Positions 51,803 to 60,994 of a stretch of 64,000 nt of DNA are shown here, in pieces (the stretch's first letter is position 1; each line of letters begins with the position of its first letter). A program made the position numbers and the translations under genes. The DNA lies in the NCBI GenBank assembly GCA_027486035.1, contig JAIXPX010000034.1, forward strand, positions 1 through 64,000. The letters are read 5' to 3'. The notes below the pieces were generated by a model. That model ran no database searches and was not told the origin of the DNA. It saw only the letters and a program-made list of their open reading frames with translations. This DNA is from Erythrobacteraceae bacterium (GTDB lineage Bacteria; Pseudomonadota; Alphaproteobacteria; Sphingomonadales; Sphingomonadaceae).

Positions 51803-52576
51803 GTACTGCGCCGTCCCGCCATCGACGCTGATCTGCTGGCCGGTGATCCCGCCGCCCGCCTCGCTGGCGAGCAGCACCGCCACGGCGGCCACTTCCTCGA
51901 CCGTGTTCGGCCGCTTGATCGCGGCTTCCTGCGCGAAGAGGTCGATCATCTCCTCGAACTCGAGCCCCATCGCCTTGGCGGTGGCGGGTCCGTTGTTCCT
52001 GATGATGTCGGTGATGACGATGCCCGGGCAGATCGCGTTGACCGTCACGCCCGCCGCACCCACTTCGCGTGCGAGGCTCTTGGTCATCCCGTTCACCGCG
52101 TGCTTGGCGGCGCTGTAAGCGGTCAGCACCGGCTTGCCGTGCTTGCCCTCCATCGAGGAGATGTTGATGATCCGCCCGAAGCCCTTCTCCAGCATGGTCG
52201 GCAGCGCCCGGCGCGAGGCCCAGAAGGTCGAATAGACGTTCCACTTCATCGCCTCGTCGAAGGCGTGGTCGGAAAGGTTGACGAGCGGCTGCAGATCGCC
52301 CGCGCCGCCCGCATTGTTGACCAGAATGTCGAGCGTCCCGAAATGCGCCGCCACCTTGTCGACGAAGCCCTCGAGATCGGACTGGCTCATGACATCGCCT
52401 GCGACGAACAGCGCGTTTGCGCCCGCCCCCAGCTCCGCGAGCACCTTGGCGCCCTTTTCGGCATTGCGCGCGAAGAGCGCGACCCTGGCGCCCTCGGCCA
52501 GAAACGCCTCGGCGATGCCGCGCCCCATGCCTGCCGTGCCCCCGGTGATCGCGGCGACCTTTCCTGCCAGTTTCAT
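51800..52576 (-). CDS. SDR family oxidoreductase
   Basis: The protein has 258 residues from ATG 52576; the track extension is a translated REP element. It has AAITGGTAGMGRGIAEAF, ARNAEKGAKV, NNAGGAGDLQPLVNL, NISSMEGKHGKPVLTAYSAAKHAVNG (Ser, YxxxK), NAICPGIVITDI, and GQQISVDGGTAQY. It resembles 3-oxoacyl reductase/hydroxysteroid dehydrogenase-type SDRs. The stop codon lies in the last unit of the phased repeat array. Confidence 0.91.
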   Translation of the reverse strand: MKLAGKVAAITGGTAGMGRGIAEAFLAEGARVALFARNAEKGAKVLAELGAGANALFVAGDVMSQSDLEGFVDKVAAHFGTLDILVNNAGGAGDLQPLVNLSDHAFDEAMKWNVYSTFWASRRALPTMLEKGFGRIINISSMEGKHGKPVLTAYSAAKHAVNGMTKSLAREVGAAGVTVNAICPGIVITDIIRNNGPATAKAMGLEFEEMIDLFAQEAAIKRPNTVEEVAAVAVLLASEAGGGITGQQISVDGGTAQY

Positions 52577-52588
52577 GTGTTTTCCTCT

Positions 52589-52630
52589 CGTCATTGCGAG
52601 GAGCCGCAGGCGACGCGGCTCGCAATGACG
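52589..52630. repeat. REP-like palindromic element, short form (copy 3)
   Basis: CGTCATTGCGAG and CTCGCAATGACG are complementary ends only 42 bp apart, so this copy lacks the long middle of the other copies. It lies in the divergent region between SDR and flavoprotein genes. Confidence 0.82.
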
Positions 52631-52714
52631 GGTTAAAGAGCATCGCGAACACAAACGCACCTTGCCAAAATGACGGGTTGCCGCGCGGCCCTTCCGGGGC
52701 GTCTAACCACGGGC

Positions 52715-54346
52715 ATGAGCGAAGTGGACGTCATCATTCTCGGGACAGGGGCGGCCGGCATGGCCGCCGCGCTGGCGGCGCACGATGCGGGCGCATCGGT
52801 CGCGCTGGTCGAGCGGTGGGACCGTATCGGCGGCACCTCGGCAATCTCGGGCGGCGTGATCTGGGTGGCGGACAATCCCCGGATGCGCGCGGCCGGTATG
52901 AGCGATTCCCGCGAGGACGCGCTCGCCTATTTCCGCAGCCTGGACCACGGTGATCTCGTCCCCGAAACGCTCGAAGCCTTCGTCGACCGCGGGCCGGAGG
53001 CGCTGGCCTTTCTGGAAGACGCCGGCGCGCTCGCCGTCTCGGTGCTGCCGGGCTATCCCGACTATTACACCGACCGCCCGGGCGCGAAGCCGCAAGGTAG
53101 CCGCGCGCTCGACCATGATCTGTTCGATCTGACGACGCTCGGCGAATGGGCGACGAAAATCTATGCGATCGAGGAACCCAAGCCGCTGATGCTGCGCGAG
53201 ACGCCGCTGGGTGGCGCGAGCGCGATGCCGCCCATGGAGGTGCTGGGCCAGCGCATGGCGGCGCGGCAATGCGGCTTCGGGCAGGCGATGGTCGCGCGGC
53301 TCTTGAAGGCCTGCCTGACGCGCGGGATCGAGCCCATCCTCGGGGTGGAGACGAAGCGGCTGGTCAGGGACGGCGAGCGCATCACCGGCATCGAGGGCAC
53401 GAAGGACGGCGCGCCCTTCGCGCTGGCCGCGCGGCGCGGGGTGATCATCACCACCGGCGGCTTCGAATGGGACGCGGAGGCACGCCAGACCTTCCTGCGC
53501 GGCCCCGTCACCGCGCCCGCCAGCCCGCCCACCGGCACGGGCGGCGGATTGAAGCTGGCGATGGCGGCAGGCGCGAAGCTCGGCAACATGACGAGCGCCT
53601 GGTGGGCGCCCACGTTGGTGACGCCGGACGCGCCCTGGGCCAGCGGCGAGCCACGCGCGCAGATCATTCTGATCGAGCGCACCGTGCCCCATTCGATCAT
53701 GGTCAACCGCTCGGGCCAGCGCTTCTGCAACGAGGCGGCGAATTACTCGGCGCTGGGCGGGGTGTTCCACCAGTTCGACCCGGCGACCTACGATTACGCC
53801 AACCTGCCCGCCTGGCTCATCTTCGACGCGCAATATGCCGCGCGCTATCCGCTCGGCACGCGACAGCCGGGCCAGCCGATGCCTGACTGGGTGGCGCGGG
53901 CCGATACGCTGGAAGGGCTGGCCGGGGAGATCGGCCTTGAGGCAGACGCGCTGGTGGAGACCGTGGCCCGCTTCAACGTCCATGCCGATGAAGGCCGCGA
54001 TCCGGAATTCGGGCGCGGCAACAGCGCCTATGACCACTTCTACGGCGACCGCTCACGGGCCAAAGAAAAGGGGGGCGCGGCGGTAACGCTCGGGGCGATC
54101 CGGGAAGCGCCGTTCTACGCGGTCGAGATCAGCTCGGGACTGCTCGGCACCAATGGCGGGCCGAGGACGGACGGGCAGGCGCGCATTCTGGGCCATGACG
54201 GGGCGCCGATCCCCGGATTGCTGGGCGCGGGCAATGCCATCGCCTGTCCCACCGGCGGGATCTACGCGGGCGCGGGCGGCACACTCGGCCCGGCGCTGAC
54301 CTTCGGCTATATTGCCGGGCGGACTGCGGCTTTGGCGAACGCCTAA
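52715..54346 (+). CDS. FAD-dependent oxidoreductase, 3-ketosteroid dehydrogenase-like
   Basis: The protein has 543 residues from ATG 52715 (MSEVDVIILGTGAAGMAAAL, dinucleotide motif GTGAAGMAAALAAHDAG). It has RIGGTSAISGGVIWVADNP, RRGVIITTGGFEWDAEARQ, a catalytic domain with MVNRSGQRFCNEAANYSALGG, and the C-terminal GLLGAGNAIACPTGGIYAGAGGTLGPALTFGYIAGR. The architecture is that of the KstD/fumarate-reductase flavoprotein family, which dehydrogenates ring A of 3-ketosteroids or related cyclic ketones. The exact substrate is inference. Confidence 0.88.
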   Translation: MSEVDVIILGTGAAGMAAALAAHDAGASVALVERWDRIGGTSAISGGVIWVADNPRMRAAGMSDSREDALAYFRSLDHGDLVPETLEAFVDRGPEALAFLEDAGALAVSVLPGYPDYYTDRPGAKPQGSRALDHDLFDLTTLGEWATKIYAIEEPKPLMLRETPLGGASAMPPMEVLGQRMAARQCGFGQAMVARLLKACLTRGIEPILGVETKRLVRDGERITGIEGTKDGAPFALAARRGVIITTGGFEWDAEARQTFLRGPVTAPASPPTGTGGGLKLAMAAGAKLGNMTSAWWAPTLVTPDAPWASGEPRAQIILIERTVPHSIMVNRSGQRFCNEAANYSALGGVFHQFDPATYDYANLPAWLIFDAQYAARYPLGTRQPGQPMPDWVARADTLEGLAGEIGLEADALVETVARFNVHADEGRDPEFGRGNSAYDHFYGDRSRAKEKGGAAVTLGAIREAPFYAVEISSGLLGTNGGPRTDGQARILGHDGAPIPGLLGAGNAIACPTGGIYAGAGGTLGPALTFGYIAGRTAALANA

Positions 54347-55677
54347 CCTTCCCCCACCCACCGATCAATCGTATCGTGGAAGAACCGCACCCGCGCTTCC
54401 TGCCCCGCCAGATGCCCGCCCTTGTAGCCCCGTGAGCGCAGGCCTTTTTGCTGCTCGCTCCAGATCCTCACGTCCTGATCGATGCCGGGGCCGCAGGAAA
54501 GCTCGCCCACCACGCCGCGCTGGTGCGGCACCGGAACCGTGCGATCGACCTCCTGTCCCATCGAATAGGCGTAGTAGCGATCGACGCCCTCGGGGAACCA
54601 GGTGAAGTACCACATGTCGAAATAGCAGCGCTCGGGATCGGTCGGGTGCGGATCGGCGCGCAGCCAGATGCAGCCGTCGGGCTTCAGGCTGAAGGAGATG
54701 TTGGGGAAGATCGTGTAGTGGAAGTGATCGGTCAGCTGGGCATCGTGGAAATGCGCGAAGTCGTAGCCCTTCTGCGCCCCCTTCTCGCGCTTGGCCTGCT
54801 GGAGCGCCTCGCGGGTGCGCAGCGGATCATCGCGGAAGTCTTCCGGATCGAGCCCCCAATAGGTCAGCTCGCGGCTCATCATCTCGAGCACCGTATCGGT
54901 GTGTCCGCGCAAGCTGCGTGCCGGGCGTGATCCGGGCATGAACATGCGCGCATGGCCGTGCGGCGCGTAGAGATCGAACTGGCACTCCTTGTAGCTCTGC
55001 TCCATCACGAAGCGCGTCTGCGGGTGGACGAAAGGCAGGTGGTAGCTTTCGTTGAAATTGTCCTGCACGCACTTCCAGTTCCAGTCGCCTTCCAGCGTGA
55101 CCCAGTGGGTGCGGTGCATCTGCTCCATGCGGTAGCCCGCGATCTGGTGCGCCACCGGGCCGAGGTGGTCGGCGAGCGGGGTGGCGGCGGGATCGAGATT
55201 GACCCAGACGAAGCTCGCAAAGACCTCGCACTTCACCTCTTCCAGCCGCACCTTGCCGCAAGGGTTGCCGCCGGCGAAATCCTCGGGGCAGGGGACGAAG
55301 TTGAGCTCGCCCTCCTGGGAGAAGCGCCAGCCGTGATAGGAACAGGCAAGGCGCTTGGAGTGGCCCTCCTCCTCCATCACGAGGCGTTTTCCGCGATGCG
55401 GGCAGACATTGTAGAAGGCGCGGATCTGCCCGTCCTCGCCATGGGTGACGAGGATGGATTCGCGCCCGATGTCATAGGTGAAGAAGTCGCCGGGCTTGGC
55501 GACCTGGCTCGCGAGGCCCCCGATCAGCCAGGCCTTGCTCCAGATCCCGTCCCACTCGCGGTCCATGAACTCGCGCGACCAGTAGCGGCTGCCGTCGATC
55601 GGCCTGTTCGAAAGCCGTGGCATCGGCTGCGGCGTGACATCGATCCGCTGCGGCGCGGGCCTGAGCAGGGTCGCCAT
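54343..55677 (-). CDS. Rieske oxygenase alpha subunit
   Basis: This is a 444-residue ring-hydroxylating oxygenase large subunit. The Rieske 2Fe-2S site is CPHRGKRL then ACSYHGW (C-x-H, 17 residues, C-x2-H) near residue 92. The mononuclear iron site includes DNFNESYHLPFVHPQT (E/D-x-YHLPxVH form), with the C-terminal Asp nearer the end. No beta subunit or ferredoxin gene is adjacent, so it may be an alpha3 type like KshA. It overlaps the convergent flavoprotein end by 4 bases and lies 1 base from P450 copy 2, in one operon. Confidence 0.93.
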   Translation of the reverse strand: MATLLRPAPQRIDVTPQPMPRLSNRPIDGSRYWSREFMDREWDGIWSKAWLIGGLASQVAKPGDFFTYDIGRESILVTHGEDGQIRAFYNVCPHRGKRLVMEEEGHSKRLACSYHGWRFSQEGELNFVPCPEDFAGGNPCGKVRLEEVKCEVFASFVWVNLDPAATPLADHLGPVAHQIAGYRMEQMHRTHWVTLEGDWNWKCVQDNFNESYHLPFVHPQTRFVMEQSYKECQFDLYAPHGHARMFMPGSRPARSLRGHTDTVLEMMSRELTYWGLDPEDFRDDPLRTREALQQAKREKGAQKGYDFAHFHDAQLTDHFHYTIFPNISFSLKPDGCIWLRADPHPTDPERCYFDMWYFTWFPEGVDRYYAYSMGQEVDRTVPVPHQRGVVGELSCGPGIDQDVRIWSEQQKGLRSRGYKGGHLAGQEARVRFFHDTIDRWVGEG

Positions 55678-55678
55678 C

Positions 55679-56944
55679 TCAGCGCTTCTTCGCCTCGAAC
55701 TCGATATTCAGCTGCTTCAAGGACCGCAGCAGGAAGTGCGGGTGGTAGCTGAAGTCGTTCTGCCCTTCGGCGAACCCCATGTCCTCGAAGCGGTCGACCA
55801 CGGCCTGGAAGCCCCAGGTCAGCTCCCGCCGTGCCAGCGGCGCGCCGAGGCAGTGGTGCGTGCCCGACCCGAAGGCCATGTGCGCCCCCGCCTTGGGCCT
55901 CTCGAGATCGAGCTTCTCGGGGCATTCGAAGAAGCGCTCGTCGCGGTTCGCCGCCCCGTAGCGGACATTGACGACCGAGCCCGCCGGGATCGTCACGCCG
56001 TCCAGTTCCACATCCTTGTGGGTGAAGCGCATCAGGCTCTGCACCGGGCTTTCCAGCCTGAGCACCTCCTCGACGAAATTGCGCATATACTTGTCGGGAT
56101 CGGCCTTGAGCTTGGCCCACACGTCCTTGTTCTCGATCAGCAGCTTCATCCCCGCTGCGAGCGCGTTGGTGGTCGTCTCCGAGCCGCCGACGAAGGTGTC
56201 GGCCATCATCTCGGCGTGGAGTTCCTCGTCGGTGAGGGGCCGACCCCAGCCTCCGATCACGGTGTTGACCAGCACCGAAATCAGCGAGCCATCCGGCTCC
56301 TTGCGCAAGCGTTCGAAGATCGGCTGGAAATAGTGCTGCGCCTCGATCTCGCGGTCGACCATCTCGAGGTGCTTGTCCTCGGGCAGCATCAGCGAAATGC
56401 GGTGGAAGAAGGCGTCGGTCCAGCCCTTGATGCGCCACATGTCCTCGCGCTTGGCGCCCATCTGCTCGCCGATGATGAACAGCGGCAGCGGCACGCAGAA
56501 CTGGCGCACCCAGTCGCATTTTCCGTCGTCGAGGAATTCGTCGATCAGCTCGTAGGCGAGGGTTTCGACGCGCGGGTCGATGTCCTTGATGCGGCTCGGC
56601 TTGAAGGCCTCGTTGAACATCGCGCGCATCTGCTTGTGGTTGGGATCGTCGCGTGCGGCGAGCGTCGGGCCGGGAAGCCAGCCCTTTTCCCTGAACCGCG
56701 CCGCGACCTTGCGCCCGCGTTCGGCATCGGTCGGGCTGGCGCGCATCAGCTCGTTCGCGGCGGTGGAGGGGAAGCGCTGCGGGTCCATCAGCACCTCGCG
56801 CACGTGATCGTAGCGGCTGACGACGTAGATCTGGGTGCCGGGGATGTTGTAGACCGGCGCCTCGTCGCGCAGCGTCTTGTACGCCTCATAGGGGCACTGC
56901 TGGAGTTCGGGATCGAAGAGGTTGATCTGGGGCTGCGAGTTCAT
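55679..56944 (-). CDS. cytochrome P450 (second copy)
   Basis: The protein has 421 residues from ATG 56944, which shares a base with the CMD-gene stop. The I-helix is FVGGSETTTNALAAG, the K-helix is VEEVLRLESPVQSLMRF, and the heme loop is MAFGSGTHHCLGAPLARREL. It is a soluble class I bacterial P450, distinct in sequence from the copies at 42343 and 57654. It would hydroxylate the same compound class as the neighbouring Rieske enzyme. Confidence 0.94.
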   Translation of the reverse strand: MNSQPQINLFDPELQQCPYEAYKTLRDEAPVYNIPGTQIYVVSRYDHVREVLMDPQRFPSTAANELMRASPTDAERGRKVAARFREKGWLPGPTLAARDDPNHKQMRAMFNEAFKPSRIKDIDPRVETLAYELIDEFLDDGKCDWVRQFCVPLPLFIIGEQMGAKREDMWRIKGWTDAFFHRISLMLPEDKHLEMVDREIEAQHYFQPIFERLRKEPDGSLISVLVNTVIGGWGRPLTDEELHAEMMADTFVGGSETTTNALAAGMKLLIENKDVWAKLKADPDKYMRNFVEEVLRLESPVQSLMRFTHKDVELDGVTIPAGSVVNVRYGAANRDERFFECPEKLDLERPKAGAHMAFGSGTHHCLGAPLARRELTWGFQAVVDRFEDMGFAEGQNDFSYHPHFLLRSLKQLNIEFEAKKR

Positions 56945-57531
56945 CAGCGCACCTCGATTGTGTCTGCGCCCCACGGGGCGATGGTCTCGGCGGTGCGGAA
57001 CGCCTCGGGCAGTTCCTCGACCATGTGGTATGTCGCCGCCAGCCGGCCGAAGCCCACGAAGAAGGCGACTGTCATGCCCAGCTCGACGATCTGGGCTTCG
57101 CTGAAGTGCTGGCGCAGGTCGGCATAGACCGCATCATTGATGGCGAGGTGGTCGGTCGCCATCAGCTCGCCATATCGGATCGCCGCCTTCTCCGCCGCCG
57201 AGAGGTTCTCCGCCTCCTGTGGGCGCTCCAGCGAACACACCAGGCCTTCCGTGACGCCGTCGGCCACCGCATCGGAATAGCGGATCGCCATGCAGGAGCG
57301 GCACTGGTTGAAGAAGGCGACGCGCAGCCGCACCAGTTCCACCAGCCGTTCGGGCAGGGAGCGATTGCGTTTCAGCGCCCCGCCGAAGCCCATCAGGCCC
57401 AGGGCCTGTTCGGGGCAATGCGCGAAGTAGCGCGTCAGGCCCTGTTCCAGATCGGTCAGATTGTCCGGCTGGATCGCCGCGACGAGGCGCGCGTCCCACT
57501 GGTCCGGCGCCAGCTTGGCAATTCGGCTCAC
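56944..57531 (-). CDS. Carboxymuconolactone decarboxylase-like protein
   Basis: This is a 195-residue AhpD/CMD-fold protein. The redox or catalytic segment is FFNQCRSCMAIRYSDA (CxxC) near residue 80, preceded by LVELVRLRVAF, and LSAAEKAAIRYGELMATDHLAI follows. Members act as peroxide reductases or decarboxylases. It heads the minus-strand group CMD-P450-Rieske (overlap TGATG). Confidence 0.88.
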   Translation of the reverse strand: MSRIAKLAPDQWDARLVAAIQPDNLTDLEQGLTRYFAHCPEQALGLMGFGGALKRNRSLPERLVELVRLRVAFFNQCRSCMAIRYSDAVADGVTEGLVCSLERPQEAENLSAAEKAAIRYGELMATDHLAINDAVYADLRQHFSEAQIVELGMTVAFFVGFGRLAATYHMVEELPEAFRTAETIAPWGADTIEVR

Positions 57532-57653
57532 GTCTCTCTCCCCGTCGGCCTCTTAAAAAAGGCCATTTCCGTAAGGTCGAGGCTGCGGGACAAGCGCTGC
57601 ATCAGCAATTGGCGGATTCGCTAAGCGAGACGCTGCCGCAGGGGAGAGGCGGA

Positions 57654-58964
57654 TTGCAGGCGAAACACCCGCGCAGCCTGGCAGAGGTCGACCTGTTCGC
57701 TCCGGGCGCGCAGGAACACTGGTACGCAGCCTACGCGATCCTCCATGCCGAGGCCCCGGTGCAGCGCCTCGCAGGGGAGGGGCTGACCCTGGGCAGCGAT
57801 GCTTTCGTCCTTACGAAATATGACGACGTGCGCCGCGTGGTGATGGACTGGGAACGCTTTCCCCCCACGCTCTCTCTGCTGGTCGCGCATATCCAGCAAT
57901 CGGGCGAGATGCCGAGCCACATTCCCGATATCGACGCGATGGTCGCGAGCATCGTCTCGCTGCGCCCGACGCCCGATCTGTGGCGCGCGCACAGGAAGGA
58001 GCTGACCGATCCGTGGGTCGGGCCGGGCTGCACGCGGCACGCGGGGATGATCACGGGGCACGTGGACGCTCTGATCGCCGGGATGCTGGCGAAGGCGCGC
58101 GCCGGGGAGCCGGTCGATTTCGTCGCCGATTTCGCCCGCCCCCTGCCGCAGCGGGTGATGGCGAGCGTGCTGGGCTTTCCGCTCGAGGACATCCCCCGGC
58201 TCGAACAATGGGGCAATGCGCAGGTCATGTCCTACGTGATCGGGACGAGCCACAAGAACATCCTCACCCCCGAACAGTCGGCCGAGAAGTTCCGGCTGCT
58301 GGCGGGGATGAAGGAATATGTCGCCGAGAAAACCCGTGAAAAGCGCGCCAACCCGCAGGACGACATGGTGAGCTTCCTCACCCAGGTCGAATATCAGGCG
58401 CTCGGGCGCAAGCTCACCGACGACGAGATCAATGGCGTGGTCTACGCCATGGTCATCGGCGGGCTCGAGACGACGCAATATGCCCTCGCCGAACAGGCGC
58501 AATTGCTGTGCGAGCGACCGGGGATGTTCGCGACCCTGCGCGGCGACCGCGCGTTGATCCGCACCTTCATCGAGGAGGGGATGCGGCTGCGCTCGCCGAC
58601 GCAGGGCCTCTCGACCCGCATCTGCGCCCGGGACGAGGTGTTCCAGGGCGTCCACGTCCCCGCTGGCTCGATGCTCCATCTCAGATGGGCCGCCGCCAAT
58701 ATCGACGCCGACGAGTTCGAAGACCCGCTCGACCTCAAACTCGACCGCAAGGCTGCCACCCGCCACCTCGCCTTCAGCCAGGGGCCGCGCTCCTGCCCGG
58801 GATCGAACATCTCGCGGCTCGAACAGATGATCGCGTGGGATAGGCTCGCCGACGCTTTCGCCGACCTCGCCTACGCATCGGGCAACGACTTCCGCCACCA
58901 GGGCGGGATCATGCTCGGCATCCACCGGCTGCTGCTCAACCTCACACCCATGGAGACGCCCTGA
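57654..58964 (+). CDS. cytochrome P450 (third copy)
   Basis: The protein has about 436 residues. The start is uncertain: the track uses TTG 57609, but TTG 57654 has GGGGAGAGG just upstream and is my choice. The I-helix is MVIGGLETTQYALAEQ, the K-helix is IEEGMRLRSPTQG, and the heme loop is LAFSQGPRSCPGSNISRLEQ. It is the most divergent of the three P450s. It is followed by ABM and SnoaL genes with overlapping codons. Confidence 0.9.
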   Translation: MQAKHPRSLAEVDLFAPGAQEHWYAAYAILHAEAPVQRLAGEGLTLGSDAFVLTKYDDVRRVVMDWERFPPTLSLLVAHIQQSGEMPSHIPDIDAMVASIVSLRPTPDLWRAHRKELTDPWVGPGCTRHAGMITGHVDALIAGMLAKARAGEPVDFVADFARPLPQRVMASVLGFPLEDIPRLEQWGNAQVMSYVIGTSHKNILTPEQSAEKFRLLAGMKEYVAEKTREKRANPQDDMVSFLTQVEYQALGRKLTDDEINGVVYAMVIGGLETTQYALAEQAQLLCERPGMFATLRGDRALIRTFIEEGMRLRSPTQGLSTRICARDEVFQGVHVPAGSMLHLRWAAANIDADEFEDPLDLKLDRKAATRHLAFSQGPRSCPGSNISRLEQMIAWDRLADAFADLAYASGNDFRHQGGIMLGIHRLLLNLTPMETP

Positions 58965-59365
58965 TGGCCACGCTGCTCGCCCATATCCAGATCAAGCCCG
59001 GCAAGGAGGCCAAGTGGGAGGCGATCATGCACGACATGATCAAACAGACCTTCGGCACCGAGGAGGGCGTGATCCGCTATGAATACTGGAAGGGGCAGGA
59101 GCCGCTGTCCTACTACTGCCTGCTCTCCTTCAGGGACAAGTGGGCCTTCTACCACCACCAGATGAGCGATCACCACGAGGGCCACGACTTCGCCGACGTG
59201 CTGGCGGGCATCAAGCTCGAATATGTCGGCCCGGTCGCGGGCGCGGGTGGCGGACTACCGCCGACCGAGGATCCGCCGCTGCCCCCCGATGCGAGCGAGG
59301 CCATGAAGACCGCCCAGGAGCGTTTCCCGCTCTCGATCCCCGCCTGGTGGAGCGAGCGGGCATGA
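58964..59365 (+). CDS. ABM-fold putative monooxygenase (second copy)
   Basis: This 133-residue protein begins MATLLAHIQIKPGKEAKWEA. YEYWKGQEPLSYYCLLSFRDKWAFYHHQMSDHH is the conserved His-rich half of the ferredoxin-like fold. A proline-rich tail (PPTEDPPLPPDAS) ends AWWSERA. Its start and end overlap P450-3 and the next SnoaL gene, so three genes are coupled. Confidence 0.82.
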   Translation: MATLLAHIQIKPGKEAKWEAIMHDMIKQTFGTEEGVIRYEYWKGQEPLSYYCLLSFRDKWAFYHHQMSDHHEGHDFADVLAGIKLEYVGPVAGAGGGLPPTEDPPLPPDASEAMKTAQERFPLSIPAWWSERA

Positions 59366-59892
59366 GCCCCGAACCCGCAAGCATGGCGCAACTCCAGCAG
59401 CTGCTCGACCGGCAGGCGATCACCGATGTGCTGCAACGCTATTCGCGCACGCTCGACTGGCTCGACGACGAGGGGCAGGCCGGCTGCTTCTGGCCCGATG
59501 CGCAGATCGATTACGGCTTCTTCACCGGCAGCGCGGCGGATTTCCTCCCCGTGGTGATGCAGATCGAACGTGCCAGCCAGCGGCGCTGGCATTTCCTGAG
59601 CACGCCCTCGATCGCATTCCAGGCGGCCGACCGGGCGAGCGTCGAATGCTACGGATTTGCCACGGGCATCCGCCAGCAGGACGATGGCACGTGGTCGGGC
59701 GGGCTCTATGGCGGCCGCTATCTCGACGAATTCGCCAGAAGGGACGGCGAATGGCGGATCGCGCGCCGCCGATACATCATGGACTGGAAGCTGCCGCTGG
59801 ACGATCAGCCCGGGAACGAGCCCAACCCCGATTTTCCCCTGCCGGTGCTCCAGATCATCGCCAGCGGCCACCCGGATTACCGGGCGATGTGA
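59362..59892 (+). CDS. SnoaL-like (NTF2-fold) protein
   Basis: This is a 176-residue protein from ATG 59362. LLDRQAITDVLQRYSRTLDWLDDEGQAGCFWPDAQIDYG is the SnoaL_4 start, and YGGRYLDEFARRDGEWRIARRRYIMDWK is the conserved end. Longer members of this family include beta subunits of ring-hydroxylating oxygenases and small dehydratases. It could serve the Rieske enzyme, but that is speculation. Confidence 0.86.
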   Translation: MSPEPASMAQLQQLLDRQAITDVLQRYSRTLDWLDDEGQAGCFWPDAQIDYGFFTGSAADFLPVVMQIERASQRRWHFLSTPSIAFQAADRASVECYGFATGIRQQDDGTWSGGLYGGRYLDEFARRDGEWRIARRRYIMDWKLPLDDQPGNEPNPDFPLPVLQIIASGHPDYRAM

Positions 59893-59900
59893 CCCTTGCC

Positions 59901-59982
59901 CGTCATTGCGAGCGCAGCGAAGCAATCCAGAGCGTCACGCGCCCCGCTCTGGATTGCCGCGGCCTTCGGCCTCGCACTGACG
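59901..59982. repeat. REP-like palindromic element (copy 4)
   Basis: It shares the string CGTCATTGCGAGCGCAGCGA with copy 1, differing by one base over this stretch. CCAGAG/CTCTGG form inner arms and GCACTGACG is the degenerate right end. It lies between convergent genes. Confidence 0.85.
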
Positions 59983-59986
59983 AGAA

Positions 59987-60340
59987 TTATTCCCCCGCCG
60001 GGTCCATGTAGTCGCGGTAATAGGTGAGCTTTCCGCCCTCGACCTTGTAGAGGCCGCATCCGCCGCGCGAGGGGCCGCCCTCGACGTGCATCGTCCAGCG
60101 CGCCCACACCGCATGATCGTCGCCGCAGATCTCGTCGACGGTGAACCTGATCTTCCGCTCCCCCATTTCCTCGACCATCTTGGTCATGAAGCCGAGGATC
60201 GCCTCGCGGCCGCGGTACTCGCCCCAGATCGGGTCTTCGAGAAAGGCGTCCTCGGCGAAAAGGGGCGCGAGTTTGGTGTAGTCGCCTGCGTCCTGGATGC
60301 GCCAGAATTCCTCGATCACGCGCTGTGCTTCGCCGGGCAT
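59987..60340 (-). CDS. SnoaL-like (NTF2-fold) protein
   Basis: The protein has 117 residues from ATG 60340, with GGAGAGAG before it. VIEEFWRIQDAGDYTKLAPLFAEDAFLEDPIWGEYRGREAI is a clear NTF2/SnoaL start, and GGCGLYKVEGGKLTYYRDYMDP the end. It is the fourth such small protein of the island. It is divergent from the CMD gene at 60461. Confidence 0.87.
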   Translation of the reverse strand: MPGEAQRVIEEFWRIQDAGDYTKLAPLFAEDAFLEDPIWGEYRGREAILGFMTKMVEEMGERKIRFTVDEICGDDHAVWARWTMHVEGGPSRGGCGLYKVEGGKLTYYRDYMDPAGE

Positions 60341-60460
60341 TGCTCTCTCCCTCGATGTTTCCTGCAATCTGCCATGGCCCGTGCGTCGCCAACCCCTGTG
60401 AAAATGGCGAGGGCGGGCAAGGGAGCCGGGACTGGTATTCTCCCGCCAAAGGAGACCTCC

Positions 60461-60994
60461 ATGTCGACCAGCCCGCGCCTATCCTCCGCCATTCCCGGAG
60501 AGCCGCCGCATTTCGGCTCGGTGCTCGCCCACCAGCCCGCAATCGCACAGAGCTTCTTCGCGCTCTATGGCCGGTTCTGGGGTTCGGACGTGCTCGCGGC
60601 GCGGATCAAGGAGGTCGCGCGGATGCGCAACGCCCGCGTCACCGAATGCGGGTTCTGCCGCAATGTCCGCTTCGACAAGGCGGTGGCGCAGGGCCTCGGC
60701 GAGGAAGTGGTGGACGACATCACCGACGGCTACGAGACCTCGCCCAAGCTGACCGACACCGAGAAGGCGGCGCTCAAGTTCACCGATGCGCTGATCCACG
60801 ATCCCGAACTGCTCACCGGCGATGCGCGCGCGGCGCTGCAGCGGCACCTCACCCCCGCGCAGATCGCCGAACTCGGCCTCGGCGTGACGCTGTTCCTTGC
60901 GCTCGCCAAGGCGCTGATCACGATGGGGCTGGAGCCCGAGACGATGGACCGCACCGTGCTGCCCACGCCCGCTGTGCTGGAGCCGGCAGAATGA
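60461..60994 (+). CDS. Carboxymuconolactone decarboxylase-like protein
   Basis: The protein has 177 residues from ATG 60461 with AAAGGAG upstream. RIKEVARMRNARVTECGFCRNVRFDKA holds the CxxC-type centre (CGFC), followed by LTDTEKAALKFTDALIHDPELL. A CMD/AhpD fold is expected. It overlaps the next gene (ATGA). Confidence 0.88.
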   Translation: MSTSPRLSSAIPGEPPHFGSVLAHQPAIAQSFFALYGRFWGSDVLAARIKEVARMRNARVTECGFCRNVRFDKAVAQGLGEEVVDDITDGYETSPKLTDTEKAALKFTDALIHDPELLTGDARAALQRHLTPAQIAELGLGVTLFLALAKALITMGLEPETMDRTVLPTPAVLEPAE

